Assembly: GCA_035041965.1 (NCBI GenBank)
Contig: JAPYMA010001073.1
Coordinates: 51,703-115,702 of the forward strand
Direction of reading: 5' to 3'
Source of the DNA: Anisakis pegreffii
Lineage: Eukaryota > Nematoda > Chromadorea > Rhabditida > Anisakidae
Length of the DNA stretch: 64,000 nt
A program made the translations under genes and the position numbers. Of the stretch, positions 27,801 to 42,800 are shown in pieces (the stretch's first letter is position 1; each line of letters opens with the position of its first letter). The notes under the pieces are model-generated. The model had not been told where the DNA came from and made no database searches. It saw only the letters and a program-made list of their open reading frames with translations.

Positions 27801-30800
27801 ATCTCAACTAGGATCGCCTCCAGATCACCATTTATTCGCTTAATTCATTCGAACTCTTAACAAACCCGCTCAACAAACAAGAATTCAATCGCATGGAAGC
27901 AATATGAGCACATGACAGGAAGCAGTTCATGAAACTAAGTGTAGGACTTCAACTGCCAAAATATTCACATACTCAATGCAAATCAAAAAAGAATGACGCC
28001 AAAAAAACGAATAGTACAACAAAACACAATGAAATGACAATATCCCAAATAGAAAAAAAAAAACCCCAAAACTCTGAAATTTTCTCTCATCCAATAATCC
28101 AAACAAGAAAGAAAATAATATGCAGAACTAACAATATTTTGCGTCCATTCCACCAACGATGGACGTCTGGAGCGTGCTCGTCCCACGCTACTCATCAGGC
28201 ACTGTTCGGACTGCTTACGATACGCCTTGAAACCTTCGGTGATCACGCCCAGTCCCAGAATCGGTAGAGACGGACGTCGGAACAACTCGAATGACGTTGC
28301 TTTTTGGGGTTGGCAGTGGTGATGAGAATAATGATAACAATGACTTGCGACTGGTGGGGATGGAGCACAAGGTGGTGCTTCTGGCTGATATACACTGCTG
28401 AAATTTCATTTGAGTTACTTGACTGCTTTGTTGTAGATTTATTGGTGACATCTTTCAGCAGAGACTATTTCTAAGCGCTTAATCGATTATTCGAAGATCA
28501 CGTAATCAATCCATCAGGTAGCATCATCACAACGATTCTGAACGTGAACTAATCGAAAATGTAATTTTGTTCGACGTGATTGCGCCACATTTTTGAAGTA
28601 CTTTCAGTGATTGCACATATAAGAAACAATACAAGTACTGGTATTGCAATAGCGACGACGGTATCACAACGATGGAACACAGTAAAGTGAACAAGCAATT
28701 AAGTATTCAATATTGTATGACTGGTTCTTGAAGACTCATCGATCGGAAGTAGGTGAACATACAGACGAACGTATCAGAAATACAAACGGTGAACTACGAA
28801 CAAAATGCTCACTCATCATCAGATGCATCAAAACGAAACTGTGCACAATTACAATGAATTAAATCAACAATCACTAATCACGAATCCATCATACCAATCC
28901 GAATTAAGAAAATTTAACCCTAAGCAGTAGCCGAGCTCAACGTTGCAATTTCAATCTACCTTAGCCATTTATCATCCACAGATATCATAAACAATTGAAC
29001 GATGCTATTGTATAAATGATGAAAATATTTTATAAATAATGAAACTAATGAAGCAAGCTTCACTGGATATGAAACATCCCTCGAAAGGTGAGATTATCAG
29101 GAAACAACACCATGCTTCTAGAAGACTATCAGAGTTCTGTTCAACTCAATAAGGTAAGATAGTCACAGACCATTTCCGGATGATATCCCGTGAATCCCCA
29201 ACCTACATTTATGCTTCTCACTAAAAACTGCTCATGACAAAGCATAGTATACATAAATATTTCCCGAAGTTCGTTCAATCGTTAGTAAAACTAATCAATC
29301 GCACGATCTATGATGTACTGACAAGAATTTCTTGTTAAGGCAAGTAAATTATTGAATTTTGAAAGTAATGAAGAAGTGAAAGTAAGGATTTACTGCTGAG
29401 GTAAGGGGAGAATTACGACAACCAATCAATCGCATGAATTACAGCTGAGGTAAGAAGCTCTATTTCAAATATAGAGAATATTTCCGAAGTTCAATTTTTC
29501 GTTAGAATTCTTAGACACAACCTGTTTGTTCTAGAACAACACCATGCTTCTAGAAGACTATCAGAGTTCTGTTCAACTCAATAAGATAAGATCGGAGATT
29601 GATACGCTTTTAACGCCAACGAAACATTTAAAAGACCATACTTCGATTTTGTCCCAACCCATTGCTTTTTTCCTGCTGTCACATATTTTCAAGCAATTCC
29701 AAAACCAATTCTCATTCCAAACAGCCATTTCTATCCAGATTTAGTGAAATTTTTTGAACATAGTCATTCAATATAGCTTGGAAAAAACGCAAATCAATCG
29801 AATTTTCATTGTCTGGCTATTTTTTTCTCCATTAAATGCAACAAACTAAGAACGCTGACTTATTCAAGAAATCAACTGAACGCGGCGACTAATTCTCATC
29901 CTCAATTTTGTATCATTATGAGCGTGCAATAACACTTGAAATTCTTTCGACAGACCCAATAAAATGCTTCGTTTCGTCGATTTGTTTTCATACTGAATTC
30001 ATCACTCCCTCAATTCAATAAGAACGCTCTCGAAAACCTCTCAAAACATGTGAAATTGTTTCGTTGTCGTAAACACTTCACAGGGCAATCTCCTTGGCTT
30101 AACTAATAACAAACTCCTCAACAGGATTTTGCGCTTCAGGATGAAGACTCAATAAGCGATTACCAACAAATATCTGACAGTGATTGTATTCCGAGTCGAA
30201 CCTATTCAGTAATAACACGAAACTACATCCCATCTCAACAGCTCAACACAATTTCATTTCACAAAGCAATATAAAGACAATACAAATGAATTTCTTAATA
30301 ACTCGCGCAACAACAACTATAATATGGGCCCGCATAAGAAAATAATCCCTGTCGCAGCGAAGAAAATAAACAGATCTCCATCAAAGTTACACTGAATCTC
30401 CAGCTCGAAATTGACAGATGCTAAAAATATCCTTTTCATGGATATCGTAAACAACAGAATGATGTTATTGTTATTGTATAAACGATCAAAAAATTATTAA
30501 AATAACGAAACATGCTTCAGTAGATATGAAAGATTCCTCAAGAGGTGCGATTATTACGAACTACACAAATTCACAGACCATATCCAGATGATATCCCCAT
30601 CCCCGTAAATCCCTCTCTTAACCATATTAATGGACGGATGAGTGGTCATTCATGTATGAATGAATGTTTATCATTCATTAAGTTCAGCACATTGATGTGA
30701 TGAAACTATGAATAGTGGACGGTTAGGACAGAGAAGTGATAAATATAATATGTAATAAATCTGGTATGATTATGATCTGTTCAGACAGTAGTTTCAATAT

Positions 30801-33800
30801 ATCTAGGACATCAATATACAATAATAACAATACTGATGCTGATAACAATAATATTGATAATGATAATAACTATGATAAGAAGACGACGACGAAGACGGTG
30901 ACATATATGTAATAATAATAATAAAAATACTGATTCGCATAGAGATACGCTCTCATCAAGAGCAAATTGCATGAAAATGAAACAATATAGGAAAGGAGGA
31001 TTAGATTAGCAAATTGCACGATAGACCTTAAAGTGATGGTGAGCGATTCTTTCGGAATCCTCTCCGATTACCTCACTTCTTTGATAAGATGAAATTTGAC
31101 TATGTTCCAATCATCAATATATAGGTAACTAACTAATTACGGATATGTATAATAGATATCTGAATATCATTCAACAATCATAAACATAGAAACAAACACT
31201 ATCATTGATAGAATATAACATTAAACGATATCTGATAGAGTACTTAAATGCAGAGAGATACTGCCGCTCTCATAATGGGATCATGTCTGTGGAATGTCTG
31301 CGAGAATACACGAACCTTGCAATGAATCTCAATCTAATGAGAATTTTGTATGCGCCAGCACAATGCCTCGTTTAAAGAGATTATTGCTGTGGTCATTATG
31401 ATTGCTGCTGTTGTTTATGCATACCAACTTCAACAACACATCAAATGAAATATTATTGGAATGCAACGAACGCAATGCAGCACATGAAATGAAATGGTGA
31501 ACATTTTGCAATTTAATTAATTCGATACAGTCGTCGCTCTTAACGATTTGCTGATTTAGAATTTTATTCGTAGATTTGTGTTGTTGACTGTGTGCGCGAG
31601 TTAATTCCTTTCTGATGGCTCTCACTGAGTTCACTCTGAGTTCAATTGTTCCTTATGCACAAATGTTCAATATTTTTCCCATACATCACTATTATTTAGT
31701 ATTACTAACATCGTCATCATCATTGACTAGGGAAAGCGCTCAACCAGAGATATTGTACGGTTGGTTCATAGGGCATATTGAAAGAACTTTTCGATAAGTT
31801 CAAAAATTGAAAACAGCAACAATTCATCATCAACATTCACGATTTTAAGAAATTATTTTGATCGTTCAGATACCCCAGAGACAGAACGATATGCGCGCTC
31901 ACCAAATAATAACAACAATGAAGAATGCATCGCATTAATCTCTAAACTTGGATATAGCGGCAAAATAACAAGACAATTACGTGTGAAAATGTCAAAAGGG
32001 CATCATCAAAAGAGACTTCAAAATAAAAACAAACATTTTAATGAAATTCACATGGGAATCCACTTGACATCACTTCACTTCAACGAAACAAACGCTATTC
32101 AATAACAATTAAATGTTCAATCTAATTCACTTCGAATCAATCCAACAAGTTGATTTCATTTCTGACACACTGTGAATGTAACAAAATAAATAAATAGTCA
32201 CTAACTTCACTTCCTCCTTGTCAATATAATCGTCCAATCCCACACCAATATTATCGTCGCTGTTGTCTTCAATATCTGAAAGATGCAAATTAAAAATTGA
32301 ATTGATCGATGAAATTACGAACTGATAAATCTTCAATACACAAACCAACAACGAATGAATCATGATGGTGCAAATGGAACGTTTACATTTTTTAAACCAC
32401 TTTTGCTTTAATCAACTTAAACAAGTGAAAATTGCGGACGACGTTTCACTTTTTTAAATAATAGAATTCGATTACATCGCGCTAGATAGACTTTTCATTT
32501 CTGTTTTCTCTATGACAGCACTGTAAGTAAGCTATCTTTCGTCAAGTGGAAAATTTGGAAACAAAACAGACTTGTTAAGGTGGAACGAGAAGAAAACGAA
32601 GAAAAGACCGAAAATAGAAATATATTCCGTCTTTTTATAGTTACATTTTGATGTTTTTCCCGATTTTCGAATGGTAGTTCTGTGGAAAATTTTCAAAAAA
32701 ATTCTATAACTGACAGAAATTTTCATGCGAAAAGACGGAGTATTTTGTCGAAAATCATCGCGAACAGAACAACAAATAATAATAATAACAGCAATGATCA
32801 TATTGAAATCAACAACGAACAACATCCTAATTAATTTTGACAATAAAACTTTGCAATAAATCATTTCCCGTCATGGATTTCTACAAGCTGAAAGGCAGAA
32901 AAACACAAAACGAGACGAACGGAAACGAAACGGAAATATAATAAAAACAACGAAGTTGATGAGAAATTAAATGAACCATTCAGATTCGAATGAGTCTCAA
33001 TCATACTAGAAAAACCACCAAAATGTAACTATGAATCAAGAAATGTTAACGTGAAAATCAAAAATCAAGAAACTGTCACAGACAATAGACGACTGACAGA
33101 ATATTTCTCATTGTAAGCCAGTAGAAAACAAAAACTCAACACCTCCCAGAAGTCGCAATCTCAAGCTTCACTCATCATATCTACCTATCTATCTCACTTT
33201 CCCAATCAATCTGCATTATATCGAAATATTCCATTTTTTATATCATGAAAACAAACAATGACAGATTCATTTTTAACAAAATTCACGATGAAAACAGAAT
33301 AGTGTCACCAGATGATTTCCTTAAAAGAGGCACAAATATTTAACCTAAAATAACCTCCTTAAACCAGTGAAACAAATGATAATCGAAATCGCGCCGTTCA
33401 GAAATTCCACTTAATCACGCACACATTTTAAAAATTATTAAACTTTAACATGTATCATTACGCTTGTAACAACACTCGAAGTAAGTCATCGAGTCGAATT
33501 CCAATCACATAATCAAAATAATAACAACAACAAAAATGCTGATGTTTTACACGTTTCTGACCTTGAGTTTTTGATTTCTCTTTTATCCGTTCGTTCGTCA
33601 ATTTTCACTCTCACAATAAATCAAAGTCAATCGCACATGACACTCCTCACATACAAACAAACAAGCACACTTCGCATGTGAATTATTCATTCATTCAACT
33701 GAATTAAAATATCAACGACAAATAATCAACAACATCTCATCCAATACAATTACCACCCAGATTCTTAATATATTCAGCTGACTGTCCATAATTAACACCA

Positions 33801-36800
33801 CTAATCGCATCAATTCAATTAAATCCTACTGTACACAACTGAATACAGTCAATTGCTTGTGTTCAACATCATTAATTATTCATCAAGTGCACACACAGTG
33901 AAAAAACAAGCTAGGTATCTGAGTATCTGAATTTTTGAAGAAATTCGATGTATTCACTTACTGATTCACCGATTGCAAAACATTCCACTCAAAACAGACC
34001 ACTGACTATACGTACATCAATTATTTATGTACACTTTCAATATGGAGCACCCAACTGGGTGTAAAATTTCATGCTATGAACACAGAAATTCGCATGGAAA
34101 CGAATGCTTATAGTATGATTCGGCGTCGTCAATAAACAAAACAATAACAACAATGACGCGTTGATTAATTATTCATCAACTGCACACTCACAATCACTGA
34201 AAAACAAGCTAGGTATCTGAATTTTTGTCATAATGTCATAAGTCATAAGCACTTAAAATGTCGAAATGTCATAAGCGCTTAAACACAATTAAGATTACAC
34301 ATTAAGCACAATTAAACACAATAAGCAATAACACTAATTGTAAATGTTACGAACAATTAAGATTAACTAGTAAGCATCTGATTTGAGAAAACAACCGTGA
34401 ACGAATTCTCTATTTCGAAAACAATGAAAAAATCTTGCTTTTGAGCGAAGAAGATAAGACAGTGACTGTGGCGACACTAAAGTACATGAATTAATCTCTC
34501 TCAAGCTGTTATTCTATAAATCGCCGTAAATCGCATTTTTTTGCACGCAACTGATCAAATCTTGAACGACTTTCTGATGAAACGAAACACTTATGAGATG
34601 TTCAAATGCTCAACTGAACATTCACAGGATTCTACGCAAGATCGATCACTCGGGACATCGTTCTGAACTCAATAAAACTGAAATTTCTCAATTCAATTAA
34701 TCAAAATCAATCGTCTGAATTAAATTAACAACCTGTTCCAACCACACAATGACAACAAAAACAACGCTATGAGAACGAAAATATATCGTTCTTAGTTTAA
34801 TCAAATAGATAATCAAATAGAAATTTTGACACAAAATTGCAAGATATACCTAAAAATAATCAAAATACTCAGCCCCATAATCCATTTATTTCTACGAATC
34901 AAGTCTATGACATATTATCATTTCCCTCTCGTCGAAAAATGACGAAAATTCGAACCTTCCAACTGTCCAAACCTTTTTCAATGATCTCATGGTCAAAGCT
35001 GTTGCCTTGACATTCACAAATCTTATATTTCGATATTTCAAATGTAAATCCGAAAGGACAACTCATATAATATGAATGTCAAGATTTCATATGCGCTCTA
35101 AGATGTATTTATCAAAAGAAAAGCAAAAATACTTGCGACAATGACAGCAATAATGACTGACGTAGTGCAGCATTTCGAAAATAATTAAACTCAGCGAATG
35201 TCATAGCATATTATCGAATACGTCAGTCATTTATATCGTCACGGATCGCATTAATGAACGATGAGGTAATAAATTATTGCTTTGAGGTGGTCCTCTTGAA
35301 AAAAAACACCCCTAGAAGTTTCCCCGTCCAAGACCGAATCAGTACAAAAACAAATATAGATATTTTATTGTGATTTCATTCTCCGTTTTAAAATGATTCC
35401 ATTCTTGCAAGCACTTCAATATCATATCGAGTATTTCAATCTACTCGAATCAGTTTGCCAGAACCCGTTCAACTGAATACTCGAAAGATGATTGCCACAT
35501 AAAAGGTTTGTGATACATAGATAAACTTCAACGATCGCTCCATAACTTTCACTTAAACCAAGCGTATGGCTAGACCAACCAATACTAATGCTATATGCTA
35601 TGAACAACGATTATGAAAGAAATTCACGAATATATTTTAATAGATCTTGAATTGCGATTCTTGAATGAAAATCGATTTTGATTGGATAATCTCCACCGGT
35701 TTAGAGGAGGAATCAGAAAACGCGAACTCACTCGCAACAAAATTCAATAGGTGCTGCTTACATAGTTGATCCATAGCATATGATTTACATTAGTTCAACA
35801 ACTTCAGTACATTGAATAAACAAAATATGTACAATGTGTATACTAACACCTCTTATATTCATCAGATTGCACTAAGCGTTCAGTTACACCGAACAATTTT
35901 TAGGGCATAAAATTTTTCATAATATTGTATTGGATTTTTGTGTACATTATGATTGGTAGCACAATTATTAGACAATCATCACTTCTATGTGAGCTCTATT
36001 CTCATCGCGGAAGTATTATCTATAAATGACATCTCACGACCAATAAATTTTCATCTTCCTCACATAGTGAAATTGCTAAATTAGTGAAATTGCTTAATAA
36101 TGCAATCGCGAAATTTTCAGCAATTTTTTATGATAACTGAAAACGTTTCACACTTTTCACCTTCACTCATTCAATATTTCAATGAAACAGAATGAACTGA
36201 TTCATCAAGAAAATAAGACCATTCAGCTATGGAAACCGGGTTTGCGAGTGAATATAATCGAATGGTTTTTCGAAAGTCTGAAAGAAATGCCTCCCATTCA
36301 ACTTTTCTCACTAAACTCATCGCAGACACAACAAGTTTCGCCAATGAAAACCGAGATACCTACAATTAGACGTATAATATTGCCTGTGGTTTTATGAGCT
36401 AGAGCATTTCAGTATCGCTTAAGAGCATTATACAAACTGAACAAGACTATTCATATTCTTACTTAAACAAGAAATATAAACGAGTTTTCTAATAACCGTT
36501 TCACAGTTCTTGCTCAATAATTCTATGCGCATTTGATCTGCTTCTTACCAGAAACAGACCACATTATCAATTAAGGATTACCTCGCTCAACTCCAAAGCG
36601 CATTCGAATCTCAGAAGGAACTGTATACTTTCTGATATCATCAGCTTAAGCAGATTCTTAACTAAACGAAAAATATAGATAACTTCTCCAATACAAAAGC
36701 GTTAATTGCAAAAATTATAGTTCCTACAAGGACAGTTCCAAACTTTGAGCTGCATTTCAAAGAATACAAATACAATTGCTCCTATAATGGAACTGTCAAA

Positions 36801-39800
36801 TATACATACAAAATGAATAGGAACTAAGCAGTTTTACTGACAAAATGAGGCCATTACTGCACTCCAGTGAATAAACTCATGCGCGATCTCACAAACTCAT
36901 GCGCATACAGTACGCATACAGTAACTGCATCTGCACCTGCACTTGCACCTGAGCCTGTATCATGCATCATGCATCACCGTGACTAGACACAATTATGTTA
37001 AATTATATGATATGAACGCGCAAACAAAACACCAATAAACGCAACAACAATAAAAACATCGCGGAATGTTTTTACAGAACACATTGAATGGAATAAATTG
37101 CAGATAAAATGAATCTTAATAGGTGAAGAATGCTTTCATCAATGAATTATCATAAAATCATCTCTCGCCATAGCTCCATTAAATATCAATTCAATTCATC
37201 ATCAAATAACTCGCTGATTCACAATTATGATTGATCATTTCAGTGAACTGGCTACACCACTCGATTTCGAGCAAAACTTTCCCGCGCCAACGGGAAACTT
37301 TCTTTCCCGTACGCGCATTGAAGTTTCATTCGAAACCGAATGGTGTACCATATCATTGATGTTGTGAGCTTGAGCCAGTCTTAACTTTGGCATGTATCTA
37401 TTATCTGATCGCTTCAGTGCTATTTCTAATGCATTTACTGCTGTCATCAGTAATACTCACTTAATCAGCATAATTATCAAACAACTCCGTGTGAACACCT
37501 TCCCCCACTTAATAAACACCATCGAATAAGAACAGCTAAAATCAAGCAATTGATAATTTTGCTATGATTCAGCGATTCTCCTGATTAGTAGTTATATTCT
37601 CAAATATTAAATCACATTCGCTTTTTACAGCTTAATCAATTCATGTCAAAATGAAACCAGTTTAAGCTCTTATCAATATGAATTGTAATCTCGATAATAA
37701 TAAAAATATCAACAACCATAATAACACTAACGAAAATGATTGCAATAAAAATAATCACCATAAAAGCATCAATAATAATGATAATCGCAATAACTATAAA
37801 CATACTAATCGCATAACGAAAAGAAACGAAATTAATCCGTAGACACTCAACAATCTCAAGACTGTAAACAATAATTTTAGTCATCCACTTAATGCCTTCA
37901 TGAGAAAATTCTAAAAAATTTGAATTCAAAAACCAAAACGAAGCCCTATCAAAACCGTTACATTTTTTCAATAATTGACAAAATTTATTACTTCTATCAA
38001 TCGCATAATAATCGTATCGAAATCAATTAATATGCTTTCGCACAAGCGAATTTTTGTAAAATATTTTGGATAATTTTTGACAAAAAACATGACGTTACGA
38101 TTTGGTGATTATTAAAATTTGATGAAATGCAATGCAAGCAATCCCAAATTTAGAACAATGTTTTTGTTGTTATTCTCGTGTTATTCTCTTGAATGAATAA
38201 TGAGTTTGCGTTGGAAATTCTCATTTGTCATTTTATGATTCCATGACACACCAATAAAGTATCACCGTAAAAGAACAAAACCACAAAACAATACGTTCAA
38301 TCAGAATTTCTTCTCTTCTCTAATGTGAAACAAACGAAATCATTGTTCATTACATTCTTTTTTTTTCAAATTAGAACCATTTGGAAATGGAATCAATCGC
38401 ACAATGGTTTATCCCATTTAAAAATATTACGCGAGCGAGCGAACAAAACTGAAATATAGAAAAGACAACGAAAAAAATTTACGAGACAGCAATCGACAGA
38501 AATTTTTCTCAGACAAATGCAAAAAAAACAACGAAAATCGCACAGATGGAAGAAAATCGCTGAGCAAGAAAAATATCCTTCAATCAATCATCATTTATAT
38601 AATGTTCGCATGAAAATTTCTTCACATCTCTAATAAATTTCATGTCTTCTCTCAAATCTAAATAAAACCACACTGTGGAAAATGAACTAGAACTGAACAC
38701 AGATACAAGAAAGACTGGAAAGGATGGAAAAAATGTTTTACAGAATATGATCGAAATCTTGTCACAGAATTGATGATGACGATGATGAATTTCTCTCTTA
38801 TTGTTTACTAAAAAAGCCTTTCTTTCTTTCTATCACATCGGGAAAAATAAAGAAATCATAAAATTGGGCGAAAAATCCTGCAAGTCAGTCCATTCGAAAC
38901 GTCAAAATTTCAAGTGAATTCAAAAATCTTTTGTCCATGTGTTTGTCAAGAAATGTCCTTTTTTCACGTAAAAATACAAACAAAATGATCACATCTTACT
39001 GAAAATTTATGTAGTTCCCTTGGAAAACATTCAACTTCCATCAAAACATCAAAACTCAAAGAGTGCAACGAACGATTCCAATGGAAAACATGCCAAAAAC
39101 TGCAAAAAATCTTAAGCGTCCTATGATTCGCGAATCATCTAACGATGAAATAGCACAACAAACCACTCAGAAATCGCTTCAACACGAACATTTTCCAATC
39201 ATTCTATCATTCAAAATATTTCACCACATTTCATTAAAATCTTTTCACTGGTTTGCTCATTCCCGGATGAAACGCTGGAACACTCCAAAATAAATCTATT
39301 AATATCTCTCTTTGTACAGACAGATCCATCTGAACATCTATAGCTTTTCGTTTTCAATACAGTCATAAATTAAAACAAACTTCGCATCATCATTCATTAT
39401 CATCTCTTCAAAGAGAACAAATATTCCACGATGCGATACCTATGTATATACGTTGATGTGACACAATTTGAAAATACTAATGATGCGATATCCAGTGATA
39501 TGATAAGCGATTACAAACAGATTAATACTCGCACACGAAAATGGATGCATGCAAGGATGAATATATGAAACATATAAAGTAATGTTTAGAATCAACTTAA
39601 AACCTGCTGGAATCAAATGATATACAATGTAATGCAGTGCAATGTAATGTAATGCAAATAAAAGAAACCCGTTTTGCGACAATATGGTATGCGTACGAGC
39701 AAATTTACAGATGAATGGAGTGAATGGATGAGCGCGAGCGGATAACAGAACTGATATTGGAAATGTTTATGATCATGAAGATTCATTATCATCTCTTGAT

Positions 39801-42800
39801 GCTGATAACAATAATAACAATGAAAAGATGAAGATTTATCTCATCTGCTTGCGAATCTATTTTATCAAACTTTATATCATGTTTGCTCGGATTTATTTTC
39901 ACCTATTAACTCACGAAAGGATGTTTAAAAATGTTCTAAAGAAACATATTCATTTTTTAATCACTGTTCAGTTGCTGAATAAACTTTCGAACATTCACTT
40001 GCATTCGTCATTCGACGAACAATCAAAATCATGCATGCATTGACCTGTCTGTGATGAAAATTGGTGCAAAATATTCCTCACGATTAGTAAGATAACTTTT
40101 TTGCAGAAGTTTTTGTATTTTCACTTCTTTGCATTTACATTTCAGGGTTTTGAAATGGCTTCTTCGTAGAACACCACTTAATCCATCTCAAATCAATCGA
40201 TCACCTCTCTCTCCAATCATTATTTCAACCACATTCTTTCATCTAATCAAAACCTACGATTTCTCGGCTGCGCACGCCAATGACAATTTGAAATCTAAAG
40301 ATGCAGTCTTCCAAAAGCTGAAATCCACTACTTCCTTAAATGACATTTCGATGTATTCAATGCATACTGACTTATTTCCCTCATAATCAGCTAATGGGAT
40401 CAAAATGGAGTTGACTGATAACCACATTCATATTCTGTAGGGAATAGCTGCACATTTCAGTACTTATTAAGAAAGTGAAAATGTCTTACCTATGTTGTCT
40501 ACTACTCTTTGAAGACTGATATCTGATTTTCTGAATTATCAATAAAAAACCGATTGATTATACTATGTTAAAAAAGGAACACCCCCTTATTAACATTACA
40601 ACGGCTCAATTACTCAGTGATTACCACAACTATCATAATGATTATCATAATATCATTATCACAACGATCACCACAACATCCTCTTTGAATACTCTTCCTA
40701 ATTTTCCGAATTATCCATGAATAAAACCGATTGATTACACTATACTTATCTAGGAACACTTCCTCATTAATATTTCCTTATTATTACTAGAGCGGCGCAG
40801 TTACTTAACGAATATCCTAACATGCAATGATCAAATATAACACAAATACATTCCTCGTGTTCGATAATCAACTATAAAACAACAACCTCAACAGCAACAC
40901 AACCTCAATAGTTGCACAGCATGGAATCAATATGATACAATTCTCAAAAGTATTTACTCTCGCCAATCTTACACTAAAAAGGAAACGAACACCTTCCTAA
41001 TGCTTTACAATTCACAAGCTATACTTCTCAATTGTGATGCTTAAATCACAGATCACTCTCTTTGACTCATTCTTTCAGATATAATATCAGTTCATGTTAC
41101 ATGACATGCTCTCGAACGCGCTTCTTTTCATTGACGAAAAACAAACAAAACAAACGATCCGCAGAGATTAGTTTCCACGTTTCCATATGTCATTAAATTT
41201 TTTCATTGAATCAGACGCATTCATCTATTCATCCAGACAGATAAATTCACGAATATTTCTTAAAGTCTACAATGCCAACAATCACACCAACAAATTTTCC
41301 ATTTCAAAACACTTTAAATTTTAATTTTACTCAAGAGGAACGCTTAAAAATAAATCAAATCTTTTGCGGTAGTCAAACACCCATCTCATTTATCAAAATG
41401 AGAAATTAAACTAGACCATCTAACTGTAAGATTTACGGACAGCTAACTGTAATGTTGTTGTTGTGCTTTTAACAGGCAGTCGTTACGCTAAAGAATGTAC
41501 AAAAAGATATATATCCCTTAAGATATGTTGTTTATCTATGTCCGCACATTCGATTCCCTTTTATTCGATCTAAGAGAGACAAAGTAAGATATTATCCTAT
41601 CCATTCACCTCTCCCACGTTTACAATAATAATGTATGAACGGCCAGCCAAAAGGCGAAATGAGGTCACACTCAAAATCAAAACATCATCAACACCGATCC
41701 TAATACCCATTTGAGGTATTTATTCATCAATCCATTCACACATTGTTTCCGATTTGTTCGTTCCTTACTTATTACTTCACGTCTAATTTTCACATTATAT
41801 ACGTATACATAAAGTAAAATAAGATAAAACTACATATAAGGTTAAACTAGACATACACGTATTTGAATAACTCAACACTCTCACAGATCTAGCATTTAAT
41901 CCTAGGCACACGCTAGGTAAGGTAAGCTAACAGTTGGGAACGAAGATTTAAGATATACCACCTGAGATTCGCGAAGAACGATGCAGTATAAGGTAAAAGT
42001 ATTGTTGATCGCGCACAGACATGAATGAATGAATTTATATGCAATATTTGATCCATTCAGAGACAACTGAATGTGAATATAGATCAGGTACGGAAATGAG
42101 TGAATGTATAAACAGATAAATAAACAAATACATAAATAAATAAGCATCAGTTATCTAAACCTATGTTCAATTCACCTCGATATATAATAGAATATAATCG
42201 AATCGAAAAGACTCTATCCTCTATATACAAATGTATATTATGTTTATCCACCCCACCCGTATCATGATTATCCACATATTCAAATCCATCCATATCCACA
42301 TGTACTCGTGATTATTATACTAAAAATCAGTCTGACTGCGAATTTAATTCAGGTAAACACCTCCTTCTTCCTTATCGCTCCCGCAACGAAACGCTTATTG
42401 AGAGTTTTAAAATGGAATACTACCCAGCTCAATTGAATATCCACTTCCCAGATTTTGATCTTTCATCAAAAGCGAACTAGCTTATTCTGCTTGCACTCAA
42501 TGTTCATTAATAAAACATTTACTTATTTTCTTAATTTTCCTTCATTTTAATAATTATGCCCCAAAAGCCACATAACAAATACAAAACAAACGAAATAAGA
42601 CTCCTCAAACTAGCCCATACTTAAAAAACCACCAAACAACTAGTAAACCCCGAGTCCTAAAAAAACACGTAGAGGATACCTGAATAAACTCAAAATATGA
42701 AAATTATCCTTCAATTACTATATTTACTGCCTTCAACAAATGAATTATATGTTAATAAACATGACCTTATGTTCTTTTGAACAACACACTTGTAATGACA

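Larger units (their letters stand above)
13188..28132 (-). other. About 15 kb of intronic DNA with weak exon candidates
   Basis: Phase arithmetic requires at least one minus-strand exon here. Candidates at 16447-16700, 17875-17967, 20090-20162 and 22570-22626 are listed separately. The stretch also holds direct repeat A, a (CA)n run at 17080-17096, AAT tracts at 17785-17830, a 28-bp tandem duplication at 17571-17626 and hairpins at 15376 and 24072. The intervals 14.6-16.4, 18.6-20.0, 20.9-22.5 and 23.0-28.1 kb show no gene I can support. Confidence 0.5.
28398..32205 (-). other. Intron of the PLEKHG5-like gene rich in local duplications
   Basis: Contains direct repeat B (28960-29205 and 30410-30630), a 60-bp module present at 29100 and 29536, an AAT/GAT tract at 30826-30930 and a minus-strand open frame at 31329-31640. 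No confident exon seen. Confidence 0.5.

Noticed and set aside
32532..32864. Minus-strand frame of 110 codons
   Set aside because: Ile/Phe/Lys-rich composition typical of A+T-rich chance frames; no good splice sites.
37636..37971. Ile/Val-rich minus frame resembling a membrane protein
   Set aside because: Produced by an AAT/AAC microsatellite.
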